A DNA stretch of 64,000 nt from Pilimelia columellifera. Lineage in GTDB: Bacteria; Actinomycetota; Actinomycetes; Mycobacteriales; Micromonosporaceae. Shown here piece after piece: positions 16,801 through 24,733 of this stretch (its first letter is position 1; each line of letters opens with the position of its first letter). The notes beneath the pieces are model-generated. The model saw nothing but the letters and a program-made list of their open reading frames with translations, had not been told where the DNA came from and did no database searches. Location of the stretch: contig NZ_BAAARY010000005.1 in the NCBI RefSeq assembly GCF_039532605.1, positions 124,001 to 188,000 of the forward strand, written 5' to 3'. Made by a program: the position numbers and the translations under genes.

Positions 16801-17815
16801 CGACGCCGCCGTCGTCGGCGAGGTGGGCGGCGCCGGTGAGGTCGCCGTCGTCGCAGATGACCACCAGGTGCGGGCCGTCGGTCGGTGGCTGGCCGGGGCT
16901 GAACCGGGACCGGCGGGCCAGCGTCTCCTCCAGCAGCCGCTCCAACTCCACCGCTGTGCTGGCGATGAGCCGGACCGGTCCGAGCAGGTCAGCGCGGCTC
17001 GGGTGCTGGACGTGCGGCAGCCACTTGACCCACTCCCAGGCGGCTCGCCGCTCCGGACCGGCGCAGACCGCGATGAGCAGGTCCTCCGGCGAGTGGAAGA
17101 CCGCCAGCTGTACCGCCATCGCGCGGGCCAACTCCCGCGCCCGGTCGGCTGACTCCTCGTCCGATCCGCTGAGGAACACCCGGCCGAACCCGCGCACCGA
17201 CACAGCGACGGGCAGTTCCGGCGCCACCGCGTAGGTGTCCAGAAAGCGTCGCAACGCCCCGGCGGTCATCGGCTCCAGGTCGTCGTGCGGGCGGGTGGCC
17301 GGAGCGACCAGAGGCGTGGCCAGGGTCTGCGGGCCCACCCCGACCCGAACCACGCCGAAGTCCGCGTCGCCGCGTCGCCGCTCCCACAACCGGTGGCTGG
17401 CGATCGTCGACCACAGCTGCTGCGGCGCCGGGTGCCGGTAGACGAGGCCGCGACGCTGGGCGGCCGCGTTCTCACGCACCTTCCGGCGCAGCGCGGCCAG
17501 GTGCAGCAGGTACTCGCGGCGCGCATTGATCAGCTCCGCCTTGCGCGGCCCGCCGCCGCCCCACGAGGTCGCCAGCATGGCCAGCGACGACAGTCCGAAG
17601 ACGCCGCCCACCACATACGAGTACGCTCCGCCGCCGCGGCCCATCATCATCGCCATCGCGACGGCGCCGCCGAGCATCGGCAGGGCCATGAGCAGCTGCT
17701 GCCACCGGCCGCCGGTCGCCTGTGGGATCTCCGGAGGCGGGTCCACCGCGATCTCGCCGGACGGGATGTCCGGCGCCGGCCGACGGGGGCGGCGTCGAAC
17801 CACCACAGTGCTCAC
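13889..17815 (-). CDS. eccC: Type VII secretion ATPase EccC (three FtsK/SpoIIIE domains)
   Basis: A 1308-residue EccC, the motor of ESX secretion, undivided as in Firmicutes and many actinomycetes. Two membrane segments (about 39-59 and 65-85) precede three ATPase domains. The first has Walker A GATGSGKSELL and Walker B LFLICDEFSELL with the DE pair. The second (GGPQSGKSH; FLVVDGWSTL) and third (GDAECGKSTLL; FVLVDDYDLV) have P-loops but lack the catalytic Glu, as known for EccC. I start at the GTG at 17815 with GGAGG just upstream; the open frame beyond it overlaps eccD antisense. It is divergent from eccD. No WXG100 gene lies nearby. Confidence 0.95.
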   Translation of the reverse strand: MSTVVVRRRPRRPAPDIPSGEIAVDPPPEIPQATGGRWQQLLMALPMLGGAVAMAMMMGRGGGAYSYVVGGVFGLSSLAMLATSWGGGGPRKAELINARREYLLHLAALRRKVRENAAAQRRGLVYRHPAPQQLWSTIASHRLWERRRGDADFGVVRVGVGPQTLATPLVAPATRPHDDLEPMTAGALRRFLDTYAVAPELPVAVSVRGFGRVFLSGSDEESADRARELARAMAVQLAVFHSPEDLLIAVCAGPERRAAWEWVKWLPHVQHPSRADLLGPVRLIASTAVELERLLEETLARRSRFSPGQPPTDGPHLVVICDDGDLTGAAHLADDGGVEAVTVIEVGQAPPRLLDRASLVLTVADGQLQTLALDDAAEIGAPDALTAAEAESMARQLAPLRLAAKATAGDEPLATDVGLAEMLGVPDPYGFDADAAWAPRPNRDLLRAPIGVGVEGGPVELDIKESAQDGMGPHGLLIGATGSGKSELLRTLVLGLAAAHSSELLNFVLVDFKGGATFASLDRLPHTAAVITNLADELPLVDRMVDAINGELVRRQELLRSAGNYASQRDYEKARAGGAPLAPLPSLFLICDEFSELLSAKPDFIDLFVQIGRLGRSLGVHLLLASQRLEEGRLRGLDTHLSYRIGLRTFSALESRAVLGAPDAYELPRSPGHGYLKFGTEPLIRFKAAYVSGPHVRQSPVVADGGDPATRTQPFTSYFVPLPDADERPPATPAPASGDSLLDILVDRITGQGPPAHQVWLPPLTDSSAFDELLGPVVADAARGLTVANPQLHGALQAPVAVVDKPFEQRRDLLWLSLDGAAGHVAVVGGPQSGKSHAVRALVAGLALTHTPAEAQVYCLDFGGGSLGSLRDLPHVGGVAGRLDVAAVRRTVGEAATLLTDRERRFAESGVESMRAYRARRASGEIADDPFGDVFLVVDGWSTLRGEFEDLEPVLTDIATRGLSYGVHVVATAARWMDFRPGIRDLFGSRLELRLGDPTDSVVSRKAAANVPERSPGRGVTAAGLHFLTVRPEIAALGPDRTALVRAVAAAWAGPSAPRVRLLPAVLPYDQLDLAAGLGLRLPIGIAEADLRPVTIDFAADPHFLIFGDAECGKSTLLRGVATSLTRRFSPDQARIILVDYRRSLLGAIQSDHLIGYGTATAQTAELIDSVAGYMRRRLPGPEVTAQQLRDRSWWTGPECFVLVDDYDLVANGPINPLLPLLEFLPQARDIGLHLVVTRRSGGAGRALFEPVIQRLRELASPGLVMSGDREEGALLGTTRPSPLPPGRGWLVTRRRAAGLIQVAHLPG

Positions 17816-17859
17816 GGATCCTCCACGGCCCGGCGAAGAGGGTCGGCCGGGCGGAGCCC

Positions 17860-17873
17860 ATGGTAGGTAAGGT
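17860..17873. promoter_or_regulatory. Overlapping divergent -10 boxes between eccC and eccD
   Basis: Within 14 bases there is TAAGGT on the plus strand (17868-17873, toward eccD) and TACCAT on the minus strand (17865-17860, toward eccC). Each would give a leader of about 30-40 bases, and both genes have ribosome-binding sites. Neither has an obvious -35. Confidence 0.35.
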
Positions 17874-17912
17874 GCCTGCGTTCCCGCAGCACCGTCGTGA
17901 GAGGAGGCGGCG

Positions 17913-19325
17913 ATGGCCGTCGATGTCAGTGGGCGGACCGGCGTCGCCGCTGGACTGTCCAGAGTCACCGTGAGCGCCCCGCGACGGCGCGTCGACCTCA
18001 CGGTTCCGGAGCACCTGCCCGTGATCGAAGTCCTTCCCGAGTTGCTGCGACACGCGGGCGAGGACCTGGCCGACGACGGCGAGCGGCAGGGCGGCTGGCT
18101 GTTGCGGACCGCTGACGGCGCCGTGCTGGCGCCGGGGCAGTCGTTGTTCGCGCAGGGCGTCCGGGACGGGGCGCTGCTGTTCCTGGCGCCGGCCAGCGCC
18201 CGGTGGCCCGAGGTCGAGTTCGACGACGTGGTCGAGGCCATCGCCGACGGGTCCCGTCGCCACGGCCCCGCGTGGTCCGCCCTCGACAACCGGGCGGCCG
18301 CGCTGGCGGCGGCGGGGGTCCTGCTAGCGCTGCCGTTGCTGGCGTTGGCCGGCCTCGGCGTGGCCCCCGGGGTCGGCGGGCCGGTGGCGTTGGCGGTGGC
18401 GTTGCTGCTGGCCGGCGCCGGCGTCGCCGGCTCGCGGGCCTACGGCGACGCCGTGCTCGGCGTGGCTTTCGGCGCGTTCGCCCTGCCGTACGCGTTCGTC
18501 GGCGGCGCCCTGACCGTCGCTGCCGACGCCGGCATGGGCGTGTTCGGCGCGCTGGGTTGGCTCGGTGCCCCGCAACTGCTCGTCGGCTCTGTCGCGATGA
18601 CGATCGTGGCCGTGGCCGGACTGGTCGGGGTGGCCGGCGTCCGCGCCGTGTTCGTCGCCGGCGCGACCGCCGGCGCCCTCGGCGTCGCGGCCGGGCTCGG
18701 GGGCTACGCCGGGCCCGCCACCTCCGTGGCCGCGGTGACCGTGGCGGCGCTGGTGTGCGGGATCGGCCTGCCGCCGTTGCTGGCTATCCGGCTCGGACGG
18801 GCGCCGGTGCCACCGCTGGCGGTCGACGCCACGGAGGGGGCCGGCCGGGGCCCGGACCGGCAGGAGGTCGGCGCCGCCGTCGCCCGGACCAGTCGAATCC
18901 TCGGCGGGCTGCTGGTCGGTCACGCGGTGGTGTGTGGGTTGGCGATGGTCGTGCTGGCCACGCACGGCGGCCTGTTCGGGAGGCTGCTGGTGGCGGTAGG
19001 GGCGGCTGCGCTGCTGCTGCGGGCTCGGCTGTTCGTCGCCGTCGCGCACCGGACGCCGTTGCTGCTCGCGGGGCTGGCCGGCCTCGCGGCCGTCGGGGCC
19101 GCGCTGGTCCTGGTGGCCGCGCCGCCGACGCTGACGGCGCTGTGCGTCACGGCGGTGGTCGCGGCGATGGCGACGATGGTGGTCGGCTCCGGCGAACGCC
19201 GGCCCGCGTCGCCGTATCTGGGACGGCTTGCGGACCTGTTGGACACGCTCACGGTCGTGGCGGTGATCCCGGTCGCCTGTGCGGTCCTGGGCCTGTACTC
19301 CCAGGTCCGAGCCCTGGTCGGCTGA
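17913..19325 (+). CDS. eccD: Type VII secretion membrane channel protein EccD
   Basis: A 470-residue EccD. Residues 15-100 form the cytosolic ubiquitin-like (YukD-type) domain: RVTVSAPRRRVDLTVPEHLP, then a GWLLRTADG segment. From about 125 the protein is almost wholly hydrophobic, with about 11 membrane segments separated by short loops, as in EccD, which lines the ESX membrane pore. The ATG start has a strong ribosome-binding site (GAGAGGAGG, eight bases upstream). It is divergent from eccC and followed by a strong bidirectional terminator. EccB and EccE, the other membrane components, are not in this window. Confidence 0.92.
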   Translation: MAVDVSGRTGVAAGLSRVTVSAPRRRVDLTVPEHLPVIEVLPELLRHAGEDLADDGERQGGWLLRTADGAVLAPGQSLFAQGVRDGALLFLAPASARWPEVEFDDVVEAIADGSRRHGPAWSALDNRAAALAAAGVLLALPLLALAGLGVAPGVGGPVALAVALLLAGAGVAGSRAYGDAVLGVAFGAFALPYAFVGGALTVAADAGMGVFGALGWLGAPQLLVGSVAMTIVAVAGLVGVAGVRAVFVAGATAGALGVAAGLGGYAGPATSVAAVTVAALVCGIGLPPLLAIRLGRAPVPPLAVDATEGAGRGPDRQEVGAAVARTSRILGGLLVGHAVVCGLAMVVLATHGGLFGRLLVAVGAAALLLRARLFVAVAHRTPLLLAGLAGLAAVGAALVLVAAPPTLTALCVTAVVAAMATMVVGSGERRPASPYLGRLADLLDTLTVVAVIPVACAVLGLYSQVRALVG

Positions 19326-19353
19326 CGCCGCGCCGGGTCGTCGGCCCGGAGAG

Positions 19354-19391
19354 CCACAGGGCCCCGACGCTCGTCGCGCGGGGCCCTGTGG
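19354..19391. terminator. Bidirectional terminator between eccD and ppa
   Basis: A perfect 13-base-pair GC-rich stem (CCACAGGGCCCCG at 19354-19366 with CGGGGCCCTGTGG at 19379-19391) and a 12-base loop lie between two convergent genes. No T-run follows, as is common in high-GC actinomycetes. Confidence 0.7.
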
Positions 19392-19406
19392 GACAGCTCT
19401 ACCGGC

Positions 19407-19913
19407 TCAGTGGCCTTCGCCCTCGAGGGCGACCTGCTCCTCGTGGCGCTTGCGGGAGTTGATGATCTCGGCCTCGGCCTCGGCCCGGCCCACCCAGGTG
19501 GCGCCCTCGACCGACTTGCCGGGCTCGAGGTCCTTGTAGACCTCGAAGAAGTGCTGGATCTCCAGGCGGTCGAACTCGGCGACGTGGTGGATGTCCCGCA
19601 GGTGCTCCTGCCGCGGGTCGTCGGCCGGGACGCACAGGACCTTGTCGTCGCCGCCCTTCTCGTCGGTCATCCGGAACATGCCGATGGTGCGGCAGCGGAC
19701 CAGACAACCGGGGAAGGTCGGCTCCGGGATGAGCACCAGGGCGTCCAGCGGGTCGCCGTCCTCGCCGAGGGTGCCCTCGATGAAGCCGTAGTCGGCAGGG
19801 TACTGGGTCGAGGTGAACAGGGTCCGGTCGAGCCGGATGCGCCCGGTGATGTGATCGACCTCGTACTTGTTGCGGTGCCCCTTCGGGATCTCGACCGTGA
19901 CGTCGAAGTCCAT
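19407..19913 (-). CDS. ppa: Inorganic pyrophosphatase (family I)
   Basis: A 168-residue soluble pyrophosphatase that hydrolyses PPi released in biosynthesis. The family signature DGDPLDALVLI is present (three Asp binding metals), along with EIPKGHRNKYEVD at the N-terminus, YPADYGFIEGTL and the C-terminal region HFFEVYKDLEPGK. The start is ATG at 19913, with GAGGAG eight bases upstream; longer upstream frames lack homology. It is divergent from dacB, the same pairing as M. tuberculosis Rv3628/Rv3627c. The C-terminal tail (RHEEQVALEGEGH) resembles mycobacterial Ppa. Confidence 0.97.
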   Translation of the reverse strand: MDFDVTVEIPKGHRNKYEVDHITGRIRLDRTLFTSTQYPADYGFIEGTLGEDGDPLDALVLIPEPTFPGCLVRCRTIGMFRMTDEKGGDDKVLCVPADDPRQEHLRDIHHVAEFDRLEIQHFFEVYKDLEPGKSVEGATWVGRAEAEAEIINSRKRHEEQVALEGEGH

Positions 19914-20030
19914 CTCACGCTCCTCATTGCCAGTGCTGAACGCCGCTCGGGGCGGGCTTCCCTGTCGCCGCCGGATGCGGACCTTGAGTAGTGTCCCGTA
20001 AGGCGACAACGAGCGGGGAGGGTGGGGTCG

Positions 20031-21755
20031 GTGGAGAGGCATGGTTCACAGGACAAACCACCACAAGACGGTGCGCAATCTCCGGTCGATCCCGTCGAGG
20101 TCGGTCCATCGACCGACAAAACCGCCGAAATAGCGGAGCCCGCGGCGGTGCTGTCGGACCGCCGGACCCCCGATGCCGACGACACGGTGTCGCTGGCGGC
20201 GGGGCCCGTCATCACTCGTCCGGACGCCGAAGTGACCGTCGTCCTGCCGTTCCTTCGCGGCGCCACCGCCTCGTCGCCGCCGGCATGGCTGCCCTGGTCG
20301 GGGTGGTCCCGGCGGAACCGCCTGCTGCTGGCCGCGCTCCTGGCCACCGCCCTGGCTGGCGCCGTCGCGCTCATCGCGGGGTGGCCGCCCGCAGCGCTGG
20401 AACGACTCGTGGGCGCCGCGCCCACCCCCACGCCCAGCGTCGGCCCCGAACCCGCCCCAGGTCCGGTGCTCGCCGCGCTGGCCCAGCCCCCGGCCGCCGC
20501 GCCGACCGCGGCCGGAGTCAACGCCGCCCTCGCCCCGGTCCTCGCTTCGACCGGCCTGGGCACGGCGGTCGGTGTCTCGGTCGTCGACGTGGCCACCGGG
20601 GCGGAGTTGTACGACGCGGCCGGCGACAGGGCCTACATCCCCGCGTCGACGACCAAGCTCGTCACCGCCGCGACCGTGCTCGCCACCCGGGGGCCCAGCT
20701 ACCGGCTCCGCACCACGGCGGTGGCCGGCGTCCGCCCGGGCGAGGTGGTGCTGGTCGGGGGCGGTGACCCCACCCTGGCGGCCGGCGCTGTCGGCGCCTA
20801 CGCCGGAGCCGCCCGGCTGGACCGCCTCGCCGCCCAGGTGAGCAGGTCGCTCGGCGGCGTGCGACCCAGCCGCGTCGTGCTCGACGTCTCGCTGTTCGCG
20901 GGCGAACAACAGGGCCCAGGCTGGGACGCGGGCATCGTCGCCGGGGGGCACGTCGCGCCGATCACCGCCCTGATGACCGACGGCGGCCGGCTGCGCCCCC
21001 GGCAGGGCTCCCCGGCGGCCCGGCACACCGCTCCGGACCTGGCCGCCGGGCGCCGGTTCGCCCAGCTGATCGGAGCGCCACCGACGGTCGTCACGGGCAC
21101 GGCCCCCGCGCCGCCGGTCCCCGCTCCGGGCAACCCGGTCCCCGCTCCGGGGAGCCCGTTCGCCGCCCCAGCCCCGGGGACGCTGCTCGGCGCCGTCGCG
21201 TCGCCCCCGATGCAGCGCCTGGTCGACATCATGCTGGCGGACAGTGACAACGTGCTCGCCGAGGCGCTCGCCCGACAGGTCGCCCTCGCCCGGGACCAGC
21301 CAGCCTCGTACGCCGGTGCGTCCTCGGCGATGGACGCCGTCCTCACCGAGCTCGGCCTGCCGGCCGACGAGAGCGGCCTGGTCGACGGCAGCGGGCTGTC
21401 CCGGTCCAACGCCCTCACCCCGACGTTGCTGACGGACCTGGTCGCCCTCATCGCGTCCGGCCGGACGCCGGCGCTGTCCGGCCTGTTCAACGGGCTGCCG
21501 GTGGCCGGCTGGTCCGGCACCCTGGAGGATCGCTTCCGGGCGCCGTCCGGCGCGGGTCGGGCCGGGCTGGGCGTGGTCCGGGCCAAGACCGGAACCCTCA
21601 GCGGGGTCAGCGCCATGGCCGGCGTCGTGACCACCGCTGACGGCCGGCTGCTGGCGTTCTCGCTCCTGGCCAACGACACCACCCTGCCCCCGTACGAGGC
21701 GCCGGCGGCGTTGGACGCCGTCGCGGCCGCCCTGGCGCGTTGCGGCTGCCGTTGA
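20031..21755 (+). CDS. dacB: D-alanyl-D-alanine carboxypeptidase/endopeptidase (PBP4 type)
   Basis: A 574-residue class C penicillin-binding protein trimming cell-wall peptides outside the membrane. An acidic cytosolic tail of about 95 residues precedes one membrane segment (LLLAALLATALAGAVALIAGW). A Pro-rich linker leads to the catalytic domain with SxxK (PASTTK), SxN (ADSDNVL) and KTG (AKTGTLSG) all intact. Between the SxxK and SxN motifs there is a low-complexity Pro/Ala/Gly insert (PVPAPGNPVPAPGSP) encoded by a short DNA repeat. I prefer GTG 20031, nine bases after GGGGAGG; GTG at 20022 is too close. Order with ppa and DUF2342 matches M. tuberculosis Rv3627c. Confidence 0.93.
   Translation: MERHGSQDKPPQDGAQSPVDPVEVGPSTDKTAEIAEPAAVLSDRRTPDADDTVSLAAGPVITRPDAEVTVVLPFLRGATASSPPAWLPWSGWSRRNRLLLAALLATALAGAVALIAGWPPAALERLVGAAPTPTPSVGPEPAPGPVLAALAQPPAAAPTAAGVNAALAPVLASTGLGTAVGVSVVDVATGAELYDAAGDRAYIPASTTKLVTAATVLATRGPSYRLRTTAVAGVRPGEVVLVGGGDPTLAAGAVGAYAGAARLDRLAAQVSRSLGGVRPSRVVLDVSLFAGEQQGPGWDAGIVAGGHVAPITALMTDGGRLRPRQGSPAARHTAPDLAAGRRFAQLIGAPPTVVTGTAPAPPVPAPGNPVPAPGSPFAAPAPGTLLGAVASPPMQRLVDIMLADSDNVLAEALARQVALARDQPASYAGASSAMDAVLTELGLPADESGLVDGSGLSRSNALTPTLLTDLVALIASGRTPALSGLFNGLPVAGWSGTLEDRFRAPSGAGRAGLGVVRAKTGTLSGVSAMAGVVTTADGRLLAFSLLANDTTLPPYEAPAALDAVAAALARCGCR
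21114..21151 (+). repeat. Short direct repeat within dacB
   Basis: CGGTCCCCGCTCCGGG occurs at 21115-21130 and 21136-21151 (period 21), encoding a repeated PVPAPG motif in a flexible insert. It is a likely slippage site. Confidence 0.7.
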
Positions 21756-21771
21756 GCGCCGCCGGCGCCGG

Positions 21772-21777
21772 TACGGT
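21772..21777 (+). promoter_or_regulatory. -10 box for leaderless DUF2342 gene
   Basis: TACGGT ends seven bases before the ATG at 21785. Confidence 0.5.
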
Positions 21778-21784
21778 TGACGGC

Positions 21785-22843
21785 ATGACGCAGGTGGTGG
21801 ACTGGGAGCTCGCGGCGGCCGCGGCGGCCGCGTTGGGCCGTTCCGGTCCCCGGGTGACGTTCGACGAGGCCGCGGACGCGGTCCACCAGCTCCGTCAGCT
21901 CACGGACGTCGCGGCCGGGCATGTGGCCGCGTACACCGGGCTGTCAGCCCAGGTCGAGCACCCCCCGGTCCGGGTGGTGGACCGTCGGGACTGGGCCGCC
22001 GCGAATGTTGCCGGTCTCCGCCAGGTGATGGGCCCGCTGCTCTCCCGGCTCGTCGCGGAGAAACGCCCGTCCCCGGTGGCGGAGGCGATCGGCGCCAGGC
22101 TGAGCGGCGCGCAGGCCGGCGCGGTGCTGGCGTACCTGTCCGGGCGGGTGCTCGGCCAGTACGAGGTCTTCGCCGGCGACCCGGGGCAACTGCTGCTGGT
22201 GGCCCCGAACATCGTCGACGTGGAGCGGCGTCTCGGCGTCAACCCGCACGACTTCCGGCTCTGGGTCTGTCTGCACGAGGTGACACACCGAACCCAGTTC
22301 ACCGCCGTGCCGTGGCTGCGCGGGCACTTCCTCGACCAGGTCGGGCAGTTCGTGGACGCGGCCGGGACCGACCGGGACGAGATGGCCGCCCGGCTGCGGC
22401 AGGCGCTCGCCGGGATGGCCGACACCGTCCGCGGGCGGCGGACGCGGGTGTCGGTGGTGGATTTGGTGTCGACCCCGGCCCAGAAGGTGGTCCTGGACCG
22501 ACTGACCGCCCTGATGACGGTCCTTGAGGGCCATGCCGAGCACGTCATGGACGAGGTGGGGCCCGAGGTCATTCCGAGCGTCGCCGCCATCCGTGAGCGG
22601 TTCGACCAGCGTCGCCGGTCCGGGAACCCGTTGGAGAAGGCGCTGCGCCGGTTGCTGGGCGTGGACGTGAAGCTGCGTCAGTACGCCGAAGGGCGCAAGT
22701 TCGTCCACGCGGTGGTGGAGGAGGTCGGTATGACCGGCTTCAACCGGGTTTTCACCGAACCGGCCGCGCTCCCGGACCTCGCCGAGCTGGCCGACCCGTC
22801 ACGCTGGGTGGCCCGGGTCGGTCGTTCTGGGCCGACGGCCTGA
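21785..22843 (+). CDS. Zinc-dependent metalloprotease-like protein (DUF2342, Rv3626c-like)
   Basis: A 352-residue protein of the DUF2342 family, sometimes annotated as coenzyme F420 biosynthesis-associated because of its phylogenetic distribution. The zinc-protease motif HExxH is present (CLHEVTHRTQF), with a downstream Glu in MTVLEGHAEHVMDEVG that suits the third ligand in this family. No signal peptide or membrane segment is seen, so it is probably cytosolic. Its substrate is unknown to me. It follows dacB with a 29-base gap and its own leaderless-type promoter, and is followed closely by tilS, as in M. tuberculosis Rv3627c-Rv3625c. Confidence 0.88.
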   Translation: MTQVVDWELAAAAAAALGRSGPRVTFDEAADAVHQLRQLTDVAAGHVAAYTGLSAQVEHPPVRVVDRRDWAAANVAGLRQVMGPLLSRLVAEKRPSPVAEAIGARLSGAQAGAVLAYLSGRVLGQYEVFAGDPGQLLLVAPNIVDVERRLGVNPHDFRLWVCLHEVTHRTQFTAVPWLRGHFLDQVGQFVDAAGTDRDEMAARLRQALAGMADTVRGRRTRVSVVDLVSTPAQKVVLDRLTALMTVLEGHAEHVMDEVGPEVIPSVAAIRERFDQRRRSGNPLEKALRRLLGVDVKLRQYAEGRKFVHAVVEEVGMTGFNRVFTEPAALPDLAELADPSRWVARVGRSGPTA

Positions 22844-22846
22844 CCG

Positions 22847-23989
22847 GTGGCCGCGCTTCCGCCCGCTCTGGCCGCGGTCCGGGTGGCCGTGCGACGGTCG
22901 TTGGCCGGTCTACCGTCCGGCGCGCTCATTCTGGTGGCGTGTTCGGGCGGCGCTGACTCGCTGGCGTTGGCGGCAGCGGCGCTGTTCGTCGCGCCGCGTC
23001 AGGGTCTGCGGGTGGGTCTGGTGACCGTCGACCACGGGCTCCAGGACGGTTCCGCGCAGCGGGCCGCCGGGGTGCTGCGGTGGGCCTCGGAAGCGGGGTT
23101 CGCGCCGGCCGAGGTGGCGACGGTGAGCGTCGTGGGCCGCCCCGGCGGGCCTGAGGCGGCGGCCCGGTTCGCCCGGTACGAAGGGCTGACGGGCGCCGCG
23201 GCGCGACACGGCGCCGCGGCTCTGCTGGTCGGCCACACCCGCGACGACCAGGCCGAGACGGTCCTGTTGGCCCTGGCCCGTGGGGCGGGCCCGCGCGGCC
23301 TGGCCGGGATGCCGGCCAGGCGGGAACGGGACGGGGTGCTGCTGCTGCGCCCGTTGCTCGACGTGCCCCGTGACCAGGCTCGGGCGGCATGCCTGGCGGC
23401 CGGGCTGGTCCCCTGGGACGACCCGCACAACGTCGACGCGACATTCGCCCGGTCCCGGGTCCGTGCCGAGGCGCTGCCGGCGTTGGTGGCCGCGCTCGGG
23501 CCGGCCGTGGTGGCGAACCTGGCCCGCACGGCCCGGCTCCTGGGCGCCGACAGCGCGGTCCTCGACGAGCTGGCTGTCGTGGCCGCCGGGGCCGCCGCCG
23601 ACGGCGACGACCTTCGGGTCGGGGAGCTGCGGCGGTTACCCGAGGCAGTCCGGACCCGGGTCCTGCACGCCTGGGCGCTGCGGTCGGGGGCGGTGGGTGG
23701 CGCGTTGGCGATGCGCCACGTCGGAGCGATCGACGCGCTGGTGGCACGGTGGCGGGGGCAGGGCCCGGTCCAGCTGCCCGGGGGCGTCGTGGTGTCCCGC
23801 CGGGCCGGCCGGTTGACGGCCTGGCGGCCGGCGGGCGCTCCGGGCTCTGGCGGGTCTTCCTCAGATGGCGCCGGGGAGATCGACGACGACGCGCCAGCCG
23901 CCCTCGATCTCCCCGGCGGGCTGGACGTGCATGGCGCCGCCCTCTCCGACCACGATCCGGGCGCAGATTCGCAGTCCCAGCTCGGCTGA
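22847..23989 (+). CDS. tilS: tRNA(Ile)-lysidine synthetase
   Basis: A 380-residue TilS, which converts C34 of tRNA-Ile(CAU) to lysidine so that it reads AUA; essential. The ATP pyrophosphatase loop is VACSGGADSLALA, followed by VDHGLQDGS and LLVGHTRDDQAET. The C-terminal substrate-binding part ends near GVVVSRRAGRLTAWRP (about residue 327). The last roughly 50 residues (Gly/Ser then Asp-rich) are not typical and are encoded over the end of the convergent gene, so they may be unselected read-through; the true frame nevertheless has no earlier stop. The GTG start is three bases after the preceding stop. Order with hpt is as in M. tuberculosis mesJ-hpt. Confidence 0.93.
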   Translation: MAALPPALAAVRVAVRRSLAGLPSGALILVACSGGADSLALAAAALFVAPRQGLRVGLVTVDHGLQDGSAQRAAGVLRWASEAGFAPAEVATVSVVGRPGGPEAAARFARYEGLTGAAARHGAAALLVGHTRDDQAETVLLALARGAGPRGLAGMPARRERDGVLLLRPLLDVPRDQARAACLAAGLVPWDDPHNVDATFARSRVRAEALPALVAALGPAVVANLARTARLLGADSAVLDELAVVAAGAAADGDDLRVGELRRLPEAVRTRVLHAWALRSGAVGGALAMRHVGAIDALVARWRGQGPVQLPGGVVVSRRAGRLTAWRPAGAPGSGGSSSDGAGEIDDDAPAALDLPGGLDVHGAALSDHDPGADSQSQLG

Positions 23990-24496
23990 TGCGCTGGTCG
24001 GACGGCCCACTGCGGTGTTCGAGACGGTGAGTCGGACCCGTCCGCCCTTCTCGGCGGCGCTGACCGTGACCGGGGCGCCGGGGGCCTGGCGGGCGCTGGC
24101 GGCCAGCAGGTGCAGGAAGACTCGCGCCAGGGCGTGCTGGCGGACATGCACCGTGATGCCGTCCGGGACCTCCCAGGAGAGCTTGTCGCTGTCGGCGCGG
24201 CCGATGGGGGCCAGCGGGGCGAGGGCTGTGGCCAAGTCCTGGTCCCGGCCCACGGCCCGGCGGTCGACCTGTCCGCGCAGCCCGGCGAGCGCCCCGTCCA
24301 GGGCGGTGATGAGGCGCAGTTGGGCGGCGGTGGGCGCGGGCCGTTGCCCCGGTGGTCGTGGGGTCAGACGGTCACCGGTCCGGTCGTCGACCCGTCCGGC
24401 GGCGCCGCGCATTCGGCTGGTGAGTCTGTGGACGCAGGCGGCGGCCCGCTGGGCCAGCCCGTGGCTGCTGAACCCCGCTGTGCGCGCGTCTGACAC
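23861..24496 (-). CDS. Degenerate GHKL (histidine-kinase-like) ATPase domain protein
   Basis: A 211-residue protein whose second half resembles the ATPase domain of sensor kinases. The G2-like region ELGLRICARIVVGEGGAMHV and the terminal GGWRVVVDLPG follow the usual GLGL...IVxxHGG...FxxxLP pattern. The N box is altered: FLHLLAASARQAPG where NAxK would be expected, so ATP binding is doubtful. A preceding helix (QLRLITALDGALAGL) could be a dimerisation helix, but no phospho-acceptor His box is obvious. No membrane segment. The GTG start has GGGAAGG about eight bases upstream. It overlaps tilS tail-to-tail by 129 bases. A phosphatase-like or adaptor role is possible; I do not assign one. Confidence 0.75.
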   Translation of the reverse strand: MSDARTAGFSSHGLAQRAAACVHRLTSRMRGAAGRVDDRTGDRLTPRPPGQRPAPTAAQLRLITALDGALAGLRGQVDRRAVGRDQDLATALAPLAPIGRADSDKLSWEVPDGITVHVRQHALARVFLHLLAASARQAPGAPVTVSAAEKGGRVRLTVSNTAVGRPTSASAELGLRICARIVVGEGGAMHVQPAGEIEGGWRVVVDLPGAI

Positions 24497-24733
24497 TGGG
24501 CCGCCTTCCCTGGCCGCGCCGACGGCGACCTGCTGACGGGTACGGCCTGCTGGACGCCGCGGTTGGGTTGCGGGTCAGGTTCAGCCGGTCAGGGTGGCGC
24601 TCCGGTCCGGTTGGCCGACGGCCAGGCGCCGGATCGGGTGACAGACATGGGCGAGTCTGGCGAATCGGTTGACCCGGATCGCTGAGGGTCCCCCGCGTAG
24701 CGCGGCCGCGGGTGATACGGCACTCTTAACGGC
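24497..24733. other. Divergent gap between GHKL-like gene and hpt
   Basis: These 237 bases separate two divergent genes. CACTCT (24721-24726) lies seven bases before the hpt ATG and may be a weak leaderless -10. TTGACC at 24668-24673 has no -10 at a workable distance. Nothing else recognised. Confidence 0.3.

Noticed and set aside
17816..18289. N-terminal extension of the eccC frame
   Set aside because: It overlaps eccD antisense and lacks EccC similarity; GTG 17815 has a ribosome-binding site.
12499..19325. WXG100/Esx genes in the ESX locus
   Set aside because: I looked for about 100-residue frames with a WxG motif on both strands; none is free of the larger genes.
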